DNA of 64,000 bases from Clostridium_F caseinilyticum (GCF_046127645.1 NZ_CP175919.1), one strand, 5' to 3'; positions 42,763 to 52,543 are shown, counted from the first letter of the stretch. Notes: generated by a model from the letters alone, not told the origin. Numbers and translations are program-made.

Positions 42763-44733
42763 ATGACAATTAATAATATAGCTATCAAAAATATTAAAGG
42801 AAATTTAAATAAATATGCTATGTATTATTTAAGTAATGTAATAGTTGTAACTATATTTTTTATATTTGCTAATTTTATATATAATCCAGGAGTCAGTAGT
42901 GGGAATATTAGTGACAAGACTATAAGCGAAGTAGCCAGTAAGTTAATGTTTTTGTGTGAATTTGTAATAATAATTTTTACCTTTATATTTTCAAATTATT
43001 CGATAACTAGCTTTTTAAAGTCTAGAGAGAAAGAATTTGGGCTTTTATCAATGTTTGGTTTAACTAAAGGGCAAATAAGACGATATGTTATGTTTGAAAA
43101 TATAACAATTTCAATTGTTTCTATTATAACAGGGCTTTTCTTTGGAATTTTATTTTCAAAATTATTTTTTATGGCTATGTCTGTAATTTTAGACTTAAAT
43201 TCAGAGATTCCATTTTTAATATCAAGCAAGGCTGTAAAAATAACTATATTAAGCTTTTTTATACTTCTTAATATTATAAGTTTTATTACAAGCCGCAAAA
43301 TAAAAAATAACAACATCGCAGAATTGTTAAAGGGTGAGAGAATACCTAAGACAACACCAAAGTTTTCTAAGATAAAATCAGTACTTGGAATATTGCTTAT
43401 AATTTCTGGATATATTGTAGCTTTATTATCTAAGACAGCTATTATAGCTACAATGATTCCAATACTTATAGTCGTGATAATAGGAACTTATTTCTTGTTT
43501 TCTCAATTCAGTGTATTTTTTACAAACAAACTTCAAAATAATAAAGGTGTTTATTACAAGGGGATAAACTTAATAACATTATCCCAAATTATATATAAAT
43601 TAAAAGATAATGCAAAGGTGCTATTTATTACTTCAATACTCAGCGGAATTACTCTTGCATCAGCTATATCAGTTTATTCTCTACAAAAAGTAAGTTTATC
43701 TTCAATGGAAGAGAATTGTCCACAGGATATAGGAATTATAGAGCAGGGAATAAATTCTCATAAAGTTATACCAAATGGAAAGGTTGAGGATGTATTAAAA
43801 AAATACAAATTCGATATAAAATATAAAAGTAAAGTAGAATTAATAAAGGCAAAAAATAATGATAAAGTGGTAGAAGATAAGAAGAGTACCTATGGAATAA
43901 AAGTAAATAAAACTGATTTTAATATAATGTCAGAAAATAGTTTTAATGAACTTGCAAAACAGTATAATAAGAAACCTTTAACTTTAAATAATGGAGAAGC
44001 CGTAGTATATACCTATGATTTAACTAATAACATAGTTAATCAAAAAATAGATCTTCCTTTTAAGAATCAGAAGAAGTTAAATCTAAATATTGGTGGCAAA
44101 ATAAGTAGTTTTAATATATTAGATAATTTAAAAGGTGGAATTATAAATGCAGATATCCAAAATATTAATACTATAATCGTTAGTAATAGTGATTTTAAAA
44201 AGTTAGGAAATAACCTTTCAGATGATAATAAATTTATTTATTACGGATATAACATCAAGCATAATTTAAAAGCTGTTAATGCAATAACTGAAATAAAGAA
44301 TTCAGTTACAAAAGACCAAGAAGCTTTTTTTAATGAGAGAGTAACAAGTGCAGCAGCTATTATGCAATTCTTATCTGTACTATTATTTATAGGAACCTTT
44401 GTTGCAATGATATTTTTTATAGCTACAGGAAGTATATTATATTTCAAAATGTTTAATGAAATCCAAAAAGATAGGCAAGATTTTATAGGGTTAAAAAAGA
44501 TAGGTGTTACACAAGAAGAAATAAAAAAGATAGTTAGTATTCAAAGTTTTACAATGTTTTTCTTACCACTTACAGTTGCAATGCTGCATGCTGCTTTTGC
44601 AGTAAAATCTGTAGGACTTTTATATACAAAATACTTTATATTTATAGCAGGAATATATTTAGTTTTACAGATAGTATATTATATATTTGCTAAATGGATG
44701 TATGTAAAACAAATTAATAGTTGGAACATTTAA
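42763..44733 (+). CDS. Bce-type ABC transporter permease (FtsX domain)
   Basis: 656 aa with the BceB layout: one helix near 18-38, three helices of the first FtsX unit (about 60-175), further helices near 200-250 and 280-305, then a large outer domain of about 200 residues (about 315-515, ending before the helix with MQFLSVLLFIGTFVAM), and three last helices. The first FtsX unit shows SREKEFGLLSMFGLTKGQIRRYVMFEN and the last QKDRQDFIGLKKIGVTQEEIKKIVS. The outer domain is the presumed peptide-sensing part. SD AGGAGG. Confidence 0.92.
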   Translation: MTINNIAIKNIKGNLNKYAMYYLSNVIVVTIFFIFANFIYNPGVSSGNISDKTISEVASKLMFLCEFVIIIFTFIFSNYSITSFLKSREKEFGLLSMFGLTKGQIRRYVMFENITISIVSIITGLFFGILFSKLFFMAMSVILDLNSEIPFLISSKAVKITILSFFILLNIISFITSRKIKNNNIAELLKGERIPKTTPKFSKIKSVLGILLIISGYIVALLSKTAIIATMIPILIVVIIGTYFLFSQFSVFFTNKLQNNKGVYYKGINLITLSQIIYKLKDNAKVLFITSILSGITLASAISVYSLQKVSLSSMEENCPQDIGIIEQGINSHKVIPNGKVEDVLKKYKFDIKYKSKVELIKAKNNDKVVEDKKSTYGIKVNKTDFNIMSENSFNELAKQYNKKPLTLNNGEAVVYTYDLTNNIVNQKIDLPFKNQKKLNLNIGGKISSFNILDNLKGGIINADIQNINTIIVSNSDFKKLGNNLSDDNKFIYYGYNIKHNLKAVNAITEIKNSVTKDQEAFFNERVTSAAAIMQFLSVLLFIGTFVAMIFFIATGSILYFKMFNEIQKDRQDFIGLKKIGVTQEEIKKIVSIQSFTMFFLPLTVAMLHAAFAVKSVGLLYTKYFIFIAGIYLVLQIVYYIFAKWMYVKQINSWNI

Positions 44734-44840
44734 GTATTATAGGGTAACCATTTATAACTAAGCTTTATATTATAATATTGTAAGTTTTTATTTTTAAAAT
44801 TACAGCTTAAAATAAAAATTTTAAATTTGGAGTGAAATTT

Positions 44841-46055
44841 ATGTTTGAACATTCAAGACCTGCATGGATTGAAATAAATTTAGATAATTTAATTTATAAT
44901 ATGAAGGAAATAAGAAGAGTTACCAAAAGTAAAGAGATAATAAGTGTAGTCAAAGCAGACGCATATGGACATGGTGCTACAGATATCGCATCTCTCTTAC
45001 TTGAAAATGGAGCTGATAGATTGGCAGTAGCAGTTCTTTCAGAAGCACTAGAATTAAGGAATAGTGGTATTACGGCTCCTATTATTATTTTAGGTTACAC
45101 TCCACTTAGATATGATGAAAAAACAATATGTAATAATGCTGAAATTATAATAAAAAATGATTTAGAGATATCTGTAAGTTCATATAAATATGCAAAGCAA
45201 TTATCTAAGAAAGCACAAGAATTAGGTAAAGATGTAAAAATTCATATAAATATCGATACAGGTATGGGAAGATTAGGATTTTTGCCTACAGAAGAAAATT
45301 TAGAAAAAATATATCAAATAAGTAAATTACCAAATATAATATTTGAGGGTTTATTTTCACATTTTTCAACAGCAGATGAAAAAAATAAAGATTATACTAA
45401 TGAACAATTTAAAAAATTCTTAGATTTTTATTATAAACTTAAAGATAAAAATGTGAAAATCAATATAAAGCATATTGCCAATAGTGCTGCTTTAATAGAT
45501 TTACCTTACACTCATTTGGATGCTGTTCGTCCAGGAATAGCTCAATATGGTTATTATCCTTCATCAGAAGTTAATCATGAAAATATAAATTTAAGACCAA
45601 TAATGAAATTGAAGACAAATATAGTTCTTGTGAAAGATATTAAAGCTGGACAATCTATCAGTTATGGAAGAAAATTTAGAACAATAAGAGATAGTAAGAT
45701 AGCTGTTCTTCCAATAGGCTATGCAGATGGCTATGAAAGGGAATTATCTGATGAAGATAATGTCTATAAAACTCAAGTTATTGTGAATGGAAGACTTGCT
45801 CCTATAGTGGGAAAAATAACTATGGATATGTGTATGGTTGATGTAACAGATATAGGTGATGTTAAAGTTGGTGATGAAGTTATATTAATAGGAGAATGTA
45901 ATGATGAAAAAATTTCAGTAGAAGATATAGCAAATATATTAGATACTATACCTTATGAAGTAACCAGTAGAATTAGTAAAAGAATCCCAAGATATTATAT
46001 TAAAGGTGGAAAAATAGTGAAAGTAACACAAATAAATAAGGATACAGATAAATAA
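44841..46055 (+). CDS. alr: Alanine racemase
   Basis: PLP enzyme making D-alanine for peptidoglycan, 404 aa from the ATG at 44841 (SD TTGGAG, 8 nt); a GTG at 44832 overlaps the SD. The PLP Lys38 is in SVVKADAYGHG, followed by INIDTGMGRLGF, the HIANSAALIDLP segment, RPGIAQYG and the catalytic Tyr region GQSISYGRKF. GKITMDMCMVDVT is conserved. A hairpin terminator follows, so the gene is monocistronic. Confidence 0.96.
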   Translation: MFEHSRPAWIEINLDNLIYNMKEIRRVTKSKEIISVVKADAYGHGATDIASLLLENGADRLAVAVLSEALELRNSGITAPIIILGYTPLRYDEKTICNNAEIIIKNDLEISVSSYKYAKQLSKKAQELGKDVKIHINIDTGMGRLGFLPTEENLEKIYQISKLPNIIFEGLFSHFSTADEKNKDYTNEQFKKFLDFYYKLKDKNVKINIKHIANSAALIDLPYTHLDAVRPGIAQYGYYPSSEVNHENINLRPIMKLKTNIVLVKDIKAGQSISYGRKFRTIRDSKIAVLPIGYADGYERELSDEDNVYKTQVIVNGRLAPIVGKITMDMCMVDVTDIGDVKVGDEVILIGECNDEKISVEDIANILDTIPYEVTSRISKRIPRYYIKGGKIVKVTQINKDTDK

Positions 46056-46100
46056 GGATAATATAGTACTTTATATTAATATAAAATATCAGATTGTTTA

Positions 46101-46130
46101 AAAACCCCATATAAATGTGTATGGGGTTTT
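46101..46130 (+). terminator. Terminator of alr
   Basis: AAAACCCCATA / TATGGGGTTTT around an 8-nt loop. Confidence 0.9.
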
Positions 46131-46338
46131 ACAATATTTTTTTGTAAATACAAATTCTTTTTTTGTGCATAATTATAAATTTTTTATGATGGAATATACA
46201 TATTAATTTACTGGTTTTAAGAAAGAAAATAATACTTTTAATGCAAAAAAATACAGTGTTATAAGTGTTAAAAACAGGTTATGAATTAACTTAATTTGTT
46301 TTTTTATATTGGTTTTATATTCAACTAGATTTTAAAAT

Positions 46339-46368
46339 TTGTTAAAGTGTAAATGTAAACATTTTAAT
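46339..46368 (+). promoter_or_regulatory. Putative promoter with palindromic operator of PTS locus
   Basis: -35 TTGTTA (46339-46344) and -10 TTTAAT (46363-46368), 18 nt apart. The spacer carries the perfect palindrome AAATGT-AA-ACATTT (46351-46364), placed where a repressor would block RNA polymerase. The RpiR-type regulator encoded at 50717 is the obvious candidate. The remaining gap (46131-46505) holds nothing else I recognise. Confidence 0.45.
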
Positions 46369-46505
46369 AAGTTTTAAAGAAAGGGGAGAAATCTTATATA
46401 AGTAATAATTATTAATTTTATAATTTTTAAATTAATTAAGCTCTTATATAAAAATTATCAATTGTATTAAAAAATAAAGATATGTTTAAAAAGGAGATGT
46501 TGTTA

Positions 46506-48077
46506 GTGAAAGATTTAATAGTAGATAAAATGCAAATGTTCGCTAGAGCTATAATTGTGCCTGTATTATTTTTACCTATTGTAGGTATAATCTTAGCTTT
46601 ATCTTCTATTTTAAGTAACCCATCTATTGTAGGGGAAAGTGGTTTCCTAATGAACATAGGCAAATTTATTGGTAGTGGACTTTGGCCTATTATGACAAAT
46701 TTAAGTATTATTTTCTGTGTAGGAATAGCCATGGGGCTAGCAAAAGAAAAGAAAGCAGAAGCAGCACTAATAGCAGTATTTTCATATTTAGTATATTTAG
46801 GAGCTAATAATCAATGGCTTACTATGACAGGAAAGTTAGTGAAATATAATGTAGCAGCAGATTTATATGGAACTGGACAAACTCTACAATTAGGATTTCA
46901 AGTAATAGACATGGGTGTTTTTCTAGGAATGATTCTTGGTGTAGTAGTTGCTATTATTCATAATAAATATTGTAATAAAGAATTTCCTGGAGCTTTCGGA
47001 TTATATGGAAATACTAAATTAGTATTTATAGTTTTAATTCCTATTATATTAATATTATCAATAGTATTTAGCTATATTTGGCCTGTAGTAGCTACTGGCA
47101 TTAGTGCCTTAACAGGTTTTATAAACGCAGCTGGAGCTATAGGTGTATTCTTATATGGATTTTTAAATAGATTCTTAATTCCAACTGGGTTACATCATTT
47201 AATATGGACACCATTTTCTTACTCTAATATTGGTGGAGAATTAGTTATAAACGGACAAACTTACTATGGAGCATATAATATTTTTCTAGCACAATTAGCT
47301 GATCCTTCCATAAAAGTTTTTGATCCATCAGCAAAATATCTACAATATGGCATGGTTAAAATGTTTGGACTAGTAGGAGCAGCATTAGCGTTTTATAACA
47401 CATCTAAACCTGAGAATAAAGCCAAATTAAAATCTATTTTGATACCAGCAGTAGCAACATCAATTCTAGTTGGAATTACAGAACCTTTAGAATTTACATT
47501 TTTGTTTGTAGCACCATTTTTATGGGTAGTACACTCAGTGTTAGATGGTGTATTTGAAGCTATAGTTTCACTTTTAGGGGTTAGAACTTTTGCATCAAAT
47601 GGATTTATAGATTTTATAGCTTATAATTTACCAGCAGGAATTGCTAAAACTAAATGGCCTATATTTATAGCTGTTGGATTAGTACAATTAGTAATATATT
47701 TCTTTGTATTTAAATTTTTAATTAAAAAATTCAATCTTAAAACTTCTGGTAGAGAGGATAAAGAAGTAAGATTAGTAACTAAAAAAGATTTTAAAGAAAA
47801 TTTGGCTAAAGCCTCAGGAGAGGTTGCTGCATCTAAAGATTCAGACTTAGCAAGGACAATAGTTCAGGCATTAGGTGGAAAAGAAAATATAGAAAGTGTA
47901 GATAATTGCTTTACACGTTTAAGATTAAAAATTAAAAATATAGATATAGTTAATGAAATGGATTTAAAAGAAACTGGAGCTACTGGTGTAATAAAAAAGG
48001 GGAATAACGTTCAGGTAGTATATGGACCTAAAGTAAACGGAATTAGAAATGTAGTAGATAAATATCTTGGTAATTAA
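46506..48077 (+). CDS. PTS EIICB, alpha-glucoside specific
   Basis: Membrane permease of the glucose/maltose PTS family, 523 aa from the GTG at 46506, 9 nt after SD AAGGAG (46491-46496); other in-frame starts overlap or precede the SD. The EIIC domain (about 1-410) has ten or so helices with PTGLHHLIWTPF (about 225) and GITEPLEFTFLFVAP (about 325), both of the EIIC active region. After a linker, the EIIB domain carries the phosphocysteine Cys468 in VDNCFTRLRLK. No EIIA domain is fused; one is encoded at 49903. With the GH4 gene next to it, the substrate is probably maltose or a related alpha-glucoside. Confidence 0.9.
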   Translation: MKDLIVDKMQMFARAIIVPVLFLPIVGIILALSSILSNPSIVGESGFLMNIGKFIGSGLWPIMTNLSIIFCVGIAMGLAKEKKAEAALIAVFSYLVYLGANNQWLTMTGKLVKYNVAADLYGTGQTLQLGFQVIDMGVFLGMILGVVVAIIHNKYCNKEFPGAFGLYGNTKLVFIVLIPIILILSIVFSYIWPVVATGISALTGFINAAGAIGVFLYGFLNRFLIPTGLHHLIWTPFSYSNIGGELVINGQTYYGAYNIFLAQLADPSIKVFDPSAKYLQYGMVKMFGLVGAALAFYNTSKPENKAKLKSILIPAVATSILVGITEPLEFTFLFVAPFLWVVHSVLDGVFEAIVSLLGVRTFASNGFIDFIAYNLPAGIAKTKWPIFIAVGLVQLVIYFFVFKFLIKKFNLKTSGREDKEVRLVTKKDFKENLAKASGEVAASKDSDLARTIVQALGGKENIESVDNCFTRLRLKIKNIDIVNEMDLKETGATGVIKKGNNVQVVYGPKVNGIRNVVDKYLGN

Positions 48078-48091
48078 TATTAAAAAATTTT

Positions 48092-48127
48092 AAAACAAAT
48101 TAATATTTAACTTAACTTGTTTTTTTA
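48092..48127 (+). terminator. Weak terminator after EIICB gene
   Basis: AAACAAATTAA / TTAACTTGTTT with one mismatch and a following T run. Confidence 0.5.
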
Positions 48128-48447
48128 TAAGGTATTTGTATTTAAATAAATCAAAAAGTTTGCTAAATTATAATCATAAAAAGTTTATGATATATAGAAA
48201 TTCATTAAAATAAAAAAATACTAAAATATTTAATTGTTATATTCTTACTTAATAAATTTTAATATCTTCCACAATACTTAAATTAATAAGTATATCTAAA
48301 CTTTTTGTACTATTTCTTATAGTAACAAAACGATAAATTGTAGGTAAATATTTACATGATAAGTAAGATTAAGAACTTATTTATAAAATTTGATGGAAAA
48401 TAATTTATAATATTCAAGAAAATATAAAATAGAAAGAAGGAATAATT
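48128..48447. other. Intergenic region before the GH4 gene
   Basis: About 320 bp. It contains the palindrome GTAAATATTTAC (48344-48355), which resembles the palindrome upstream of the EIICB gene and may be a second operator, and SD GAAAGAAGG. No gene seen. Confidence 0.35.
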
Positions 48448-49773
48448 ATGAAAAAATTTTCAGTAACAATAGCCGGTGGTGGAAGTACATTTACTCCAGG
48501 GATAATATTAATGTTATTAGATAACTTAGATAAATTTCCTATAAAAAAATTAAAATTATATGATAATGATAAAGAAAGACAAGCTGTAATTGCAGGAGCT
48601 TGCGAAATTATTATAAAAGAAAAAGCACCAGAAGTTGAATTTTCAGCTACAATAGATCCAGAAGAAGCATTTACAGATATAGATTTTGTTATGGCACATA
48701 TAAGAGTTGGTAAATACGCAATGCGTGAATTAGATGAAAAAATTCCTTTAAAGTATGATGTGCTTGGACAAGAAACTTGTGGGCCAGGAGGAATTGCATA
48801 TGGAATGAGATCTATTGGTGGAGTTATTGAAATACTTGATTATATGGAAAAGTATTCACCAAATGCATGGATGTTAAATTACTCTAATCCAGCAGCAATA
48901 GTTGCAGAAGCTACTAGAAGATTAAGACCTAATTCAAAAATATTAAATATATGCGATATGCCAATTGGTATAGAAGTACGTATGGCTGAAATTTTAGGAC
49001 TAAAGTCAAGAAAAGATATGTCAGTTAGATATTATGGACTTAATCATTTTGGATGGTGGACAGATATACGTGACAAAGATGGAAATGATTTAATGCCAAA
49101 AATAAAAGAACATGTTTCTAAACATGGTTATGTAGTTGATAAAGGAGATAGCCAACATATTGAAGCAAGTTGGAATGATACATTCGCTAAAGCAAAGGAT
49201 GTGTATGCTGTTGATCCAGATACATTGCCGAACACTTATTTAAAATATTATCTATTCCAAGATTATGTTGTTAAACATGCTAATAAAGAATATACAAGAG
49301 CAAATGAAGTAATGGATGGAAGAGAAAAGTTTGTATTTGGAGAATGTAGAAAAGTTATAGAAAAACAATCTACAGAAGGTTGTGAACTTCATATAGATGA
49401 ACATGCTTCTTATATAGTTGATCTTGCAAGAGCTATAGCATACAATACAAAAGAAAAGATGCTTTTAATTGTAGAAAACAATGGTATAATTGAAAATTTT
49501 GATTCTACAGCTATGGTTGAAGTTCCTTGTATTCTTGGTAGTAATGGGCCAGAACCATTATCAGTAGGTAAGATTCCACAATTCCAAAAAGGATTAATGG
49601 AACAACAAGTTTCTGTAGAAAAATTAGTAGTTGAAGCTTGGATAGAAAAATCTTATCAAAAATTGTGGCAAGCTATTACACTTTCTAAGACAGTACCTAG
49701 TGCATCTGTTGCTAAAAATATTTTAGATGATTTAATTGAAGCAAATAAGGATTATTGGCCTGAATTAAAATAG
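48448..49773 (+). CDS. 6-phospho-alpha-glucosidase (GH4 family)
   Basis: NAD- and Mn-dependent hydrolase of the GH4 family, 441 aa, cleaving phosphorylated alpha-glucosides imported by the PTS into glucose-6-phosphate and glucose. The Rossmann GGGSTFTPGI (about 8-17), DVLGQETCGPGGIAYGMR (about 107-124), NYSNPAAIV, metal-ligand CDMP (about 171-174) and GLNHFGWW are the GlvA/MalH-type signature; the CDMP motif separates the alpha-glucosidase branch from 6-phospho-beta-glucosidases. SD GAAGGA. It stands between EIICB and EIIA genes. Confidence 0.92.
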   Translation: MKKFSVTIAGGGSTFTPGIILMLLDNLDKFPIKKLKLYDNDKERQAVIAGACEIIIKEKAPEVEFSATIDPEEAFTDIDFVMAHIRVGKYAMRELDEKIPLKYDVLGQETCGPGGIAYGMRSIGGVIEILDYMEKYSPNAWMLNYSNPAAIVAEATRRLRPNSKILNICDMPIGIEVRMAEILGLKSRKDMSVRYYGLNHFGWWTDIRDKDGNDLMPKIKEHVSKHGYVVDKGDSQHIEASWNDTFAKAKDVYAVDPDTLPNTYLKYYLFQDYVVKHANKEYTRANEVMDGREKFVFGECRKVIEKQSTEGCELHIDEHASYIVDLARAIAYNTKEKMLLIVENNGIIENFDSTAMVEVPCILGSNGPEPLSVGKIPQFQKGLMEQQVSVEKLVVEAWIEKSYQKLWQAITLSKTVPSASVAKNILDDLIEANKDYWPELK

Positions 49774-49834
49774 TATTTAAAGATAATTTAATAATATTAT
49801 TTTAAAAAATAGAAAAATTATTATAAAATTAATT

Positions 49835-49880
49835 GAGACTGCCAAAAGTAGATAAAAATCTATTTTAGACAGTCTTTTTT
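49835..49880 (+). terminator. Terminator/attenuator before EIIA gene
   Basis: AGACTG...AAAAGTAGAT / ATCTATTTT...CAGTCT forms a long stem followed by six T. The EIIA start codon is only 22 nt further, so this may attenuate read-through. Confidence 0.75.
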
Positions 49881-49902
49881 GAAAATATTAGGAGGAATTA
49901 AA

Positions 49903-50412
49903 ATGTTTAAAAAAATTAAATCTCTTTTATCGAATGATAAATCAGACGTTCAACAAGAAAATTTAAATGAAATATTTGTAAGCCCTATTTCTGGAGAAAT
50001 AATAAGTCTAGATGATGTTCCAGATGAGGTATTTTCCCAAAGAATGATGGGAGATGGGTTTGCTATACAACCTGAAAATGGAGAGGTATTTTCACCAGTG
50101 GATGGAACAATTACAGCAGTTTTCCCTACTAAACATGCTATTTCAATAAAAAGTAATTATGGGATTGAAATTTTGATCCATTTTGGTTTGGATACAGTTA
50201 ATTTAAATGGAGAAGGTTTTCAAGTTTATGTTGAAGAAGGAACTGTAGTAAAGGCAGGGGATATATTATTGAAGGTTAATATCGAAGAAATAAAGGATAA
50301 AGTGCCCTCTGTTGTTGTTCCTATAATATTTATGGAACTTAATGGAAAGAGTTTTAGTTATAATGTTGGAAAGGTTTCAGCTAAAGAGCGGAATGCAATA
50401 ACCTTGCAATAA
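49903..50412 (+). CDS. PTS EIIA, glucose (Crr) family
   Basis: Soluble phosphocarrier, 169 aa from the ATG at 49903 (SD AGGAGG at 49890-49895). The phosphorylated His93 lies in EILIHFGLDTV and the partner His78 in FPTKHAISI; SPISGEIISLDDVPDEVF is the typical N-terminal part. It takes phosphate from HPr and passes it to the EIIB Cys of the EIICB at 46506, which lacks its own EIIA. Confidence 0.93.
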   Translation: MFKKIKSLLSNDKSDVQQENLNEIFVSPISGEIISLDDVPDEVFSQRMMGDGFAIQPENGEVFSPVDGTITAVFPTKHAISIKSNYGIEILIHFGLDTVNLNGEGFQVYVEEGTVVKAGDILLKVNIEEIKDKVPSVVVPIIFMELNGKSFSYNVGKVSAKERNAITLQ

Positions 50413-50716
50413 CCTTTTGTTAATTTTTATAAAGTATATGTACATATTCTCAATTTTAATTATAATAATTATGTATTTTCTAAATTCATTAGTTTATAAG
50501 AACTTCTAAATATATGTTCATCTTTTATATTTATTGTTTTATTATTTCAGAAATTTTATTATTAAATATTTCACTAATAAAAATATATATAGGTAAGTAT
50601 TTTAGTTAAGTAGTCATTGCTTTTAATTATGCAAAATGTGAGATATAATATAGTTGCACAATTTAAATAATAGTTATTAAATAAACAATAGAGTGGTTAT
50701 AGCAGAGGTGAATTTT
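50413..50716. other. Intergenic region before RpiR-type regulator
   Basis: About 300 bp, AT-rich. A TATAAT at 50644-50649 is a likely -10 for the regulator; no clear -35 and no other feature. Confidence 0.35.
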
Positions 50717-51478
50717 ATGAATTTAGATATTAGCAAAATTGTAGATAAATATCACTTAAGCAAAGTAGAAGAGAATATATTAATTTATATTATAAATAAT
50801 ATAGACCATGTTAAAGAAATAGGGGTAAGGGGAGTAGCAAAGGAACACTACACCTCTACTACCACTATTGTGAATTTAGCGAAAAAAATAGGGTATTCTG
50901 GATTCTTAGATATGTATTATAATTTAAGTTTTACTTTGAAGGATAAGAGAAATTATTTTAATAGCGGTAAAAATAGTAAATATTATGGAGTAGAATTAGA
51001 AGAACTGTTAGCACTAATAGAAGATAAAGATATAAGTGATTTTATAGATTTATTAATAAAAAATAAAAATGAAGTTATATATACTAATGGGTTAGCATTT
51101 TCATATTTTATTGCACAATATTTCACTAGAAAACTTATAGTTCTTGGTTTTAAATGTATTTATTCTGAAGCATATGAAAGTTATGATGTAAATGCTATAA
51201 AAGCTAAATTACTAATAGCTGTTTCTAAATCAGGTGAAACAGATTTTATAGTAAGGGCTTCTGAATCCGCTAAGAAAAATGGAATAAAAATAGTTTCTTT
51301 TACAGGAGAAGCAGAAAATACATTAGCTAAAATGTCTGATATTAACTTTAAGGTATATGATATGCATACTATAGATGACCGGAATAAATTAGCTAATTCA
51401 TTCTATCCTAATACATTAATGCTATTTGAATTTTTAATAGGTAAATATTTAGAAAGAATTAAGGTTGATTCAGTTTAA
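50717..51478 (+). CDS. RpiR/MurR family transcriptional regulator
   Basis: 253 aa from the ATG at 50717 (SD AGAGGTG at 50704-50710). The N-terminal HTH_6 domain (NHVKEIGVRGVAKEHYTSTTTIVNLAKKIGYSGFLDMYY-like, key TTTIVNLAKKIGYSGF) is followed by a SIS sugar-phosphate isomerase domain (about 105-235) with LLIAVSKSGETDFIVRASESAKKNGIKIVSFTG. It probably senses a sugar phosphate derived from the PTS substrate and controls the EIICB-GH4-EIIA genes; the palindromes at 46351 and 48344 are candidate sites. Confidence 0.88.
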   Translation: MNLDISKIVDKYHLSKVEENILIYIINNIDHVKEIGVRGVAKEHYTSTTTIVNLAKKIGYSGFLDMYYNLSFTLKDKRNYFNSGKNSKYYGVELEELLALIEDKDISDFIDLLIKNKNEVIYTNGLAFSYFIAQYFTRKLIVLGFKCIYSEAYESYDVNAIKAKLLIAVSKSGETDFIVRASESAKKNGIKIVSFTGEAENTLAKMSDINFKVYDMHTIDDRNKLANSFYPNTLMLFEFLIGKYLERIKVDSV

Positions 51479-51733
51479 TACCAAAAATTTAGTATTGGAT
51501 TTCATCATAATGCTTTATTTCAAGTTTCCATTAATAAATGGTGTTTAATATTAAAATAACTTGTTTTATATAATAAACTGTGTTATTCTTAATAAGAACT
51601 TAAATTAAGAGTAAATAATGTAACACAAATATATTTCAATTAGTACTTAATAAATATAGTATGGTGATATGGAAATTTTATTAGTGGATTATTACAATGA
51701 ATTTAAGAATAAAATTTCGGAGGTACACATTAT

Positions 51734-51931
51734 ATGAATGGTACAGTAAAATGGTTTAATGCAGAAAAAGGATTTGGATTTATTACAGGAGAAGATGGAA
51801 ATGATGTTTTTGCACATTTTTCTCAAATAAATTCAGAAGGTTACAAATCACTTGAAGAAGGTCAAAAAGTTTCTTATGAAGTTGTTAAGGGACCAAAAGG
51901 ACCACAAGCAGAAAATATAACTATTATTTAA
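51734..51931 (+). CDS. Cold shock protein (CspA family)
   Basis: 65 aa single cold-shock domain that binds single-stranded RNA/DNA. RNP1 KGFGFITGE and RNP2 DVFAHFSQI are intact, as is the start MNGTVKWFNAEKG. SD GGAGGT 9 nt before the ATG. It has a long AT-rich upstream region and a strong terminator, so it is monocistronic. Confidence 0.96.
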   Translation: MNGTVKWFNAEKGFGFITGEDGNDVFAHFSQINSEGYKSLEEGQKVSYEVVKGPKGPQAENITII

Positions 51932-51946
51932 TTAATAAATATTTTA

Positions 51947-51983
51947 CCCCTTTAAATAGCTAGTCTATTTAAGGGGTTTTTTT
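51947..51983 (+). terminator. Terminator of cold shock gene
   Basis: CCCCTTTAAATAG / CTATTTAAGGGG with a 5-nt loop and seven T. Confidence 0.93.
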
Positions 51984-52019
51984 AGTTATTTATAAATCTT
52001 TAATATTTATTAAAAACTA

Positions 52020-52057
52020 TTGACTTTAATCGTGGTTAGAACTACAATAGTTACAAC
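52020..52057 (+). promoter_or_regulatory. rrf2-type gene promoter with palindromic operator
   Basis: -35 TTGACT (52020-52025), 17-nt spacer, -10 TACAAT (52043-52048). An imperfect palindrome GTTAGAAC...GTTACAAC (52035-52057) overlaps the -10, suggesting autoregulation. Confidence 0.7.
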
Positions 52058-52070
52058 AGGAGTGATAATA

Positions 52071-52502
52071 ATGAAAATAAGCAGTAGATTTTCTGTAGCG
52101 GTTCATATTTTATCCATATTATCTATGGAAGATAAAAACTTATGTACTTCTGAATGGATAGCAGGTAGTGTGAATACCAATCCCGTTGTTATACGAAGAG
52201 TAATGGGAATGTTAAAAAAAGCTGGTTTAGTTCATGTTATAGCAGGTACTGGTGGCGCTTATTTATTAAAGGATTTAGATCAGATAACATTGCTAGATGT
52301 GTATAGGGCTGTAGAGGTTGTGAAAGAAGGAGAATTATTTCAATTTCATGACTCACCAAATATAAATTGCCCTATTGGTGCAAATATTCAGTCCGTTATG
52401 GAAGGTATTTTGTTAAATGCTCAAAAAGCTATGGAACAGGTATTAGAGAATGTAACCATGGAATATATAGTTACAGGTATAAGAAAAAAAATTAAAAAAT
52501 AA
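52071..52502 (+). CDS. Rrf2 family transcriptional regulator (YwnA-like)
   Basis: 143 aa from the ATG at 52071 (SD CAGGAGTG). Upstream in-frame starts lie inside the promoter and operator. The winged HTH reads KISSRFSVAVHILSILSMEDKNLCTSEWIAGSVNTNPVVIRRVMGMLKKAGLV (key SVNTNPVVIRRVMGMLKKAGLV). It lacks the three-Cys cluster of IscR; only isolated Cys near 20 and in INCPIGANIQS near 103 are seen, so it may sense thiol or redox state through Cys rather than carry an Fe-S cluster. It resembles B. subtilis YwnA, and the remnant of a ywnB-like gene lies downstream, which supports the assignment. Confidence 0.85.
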   Translation: MKISSRFSVAVHILSILSMEDKNLCTSEWIAGSVNTNPVVIRRVMGMLKKAGLVHVIAGTGGAYLLKDLDQITLLDVYRAVEVVKEGELFQFHDSPNINCPIGANIQSVMEGILLNAQKAMEQVLENVTMEYIVTGIRKKIKK

Positions 52503-52520
52503 ATTAATTTTTTTATAATG

Positions 52521-52543
52521 GATGTAACTTAGAAGGTTACAAC
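52521..52543. promoter_or_regulatory. Second Rrf2-type operator candidate
   Basis: GATGTAAC (52521-52528) and GTTACAAC (52536-52543) form an inverted repeat of the same TGTAAC/GTTACA half-sites as at 52035 and 52609. Confidence 0.5.
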
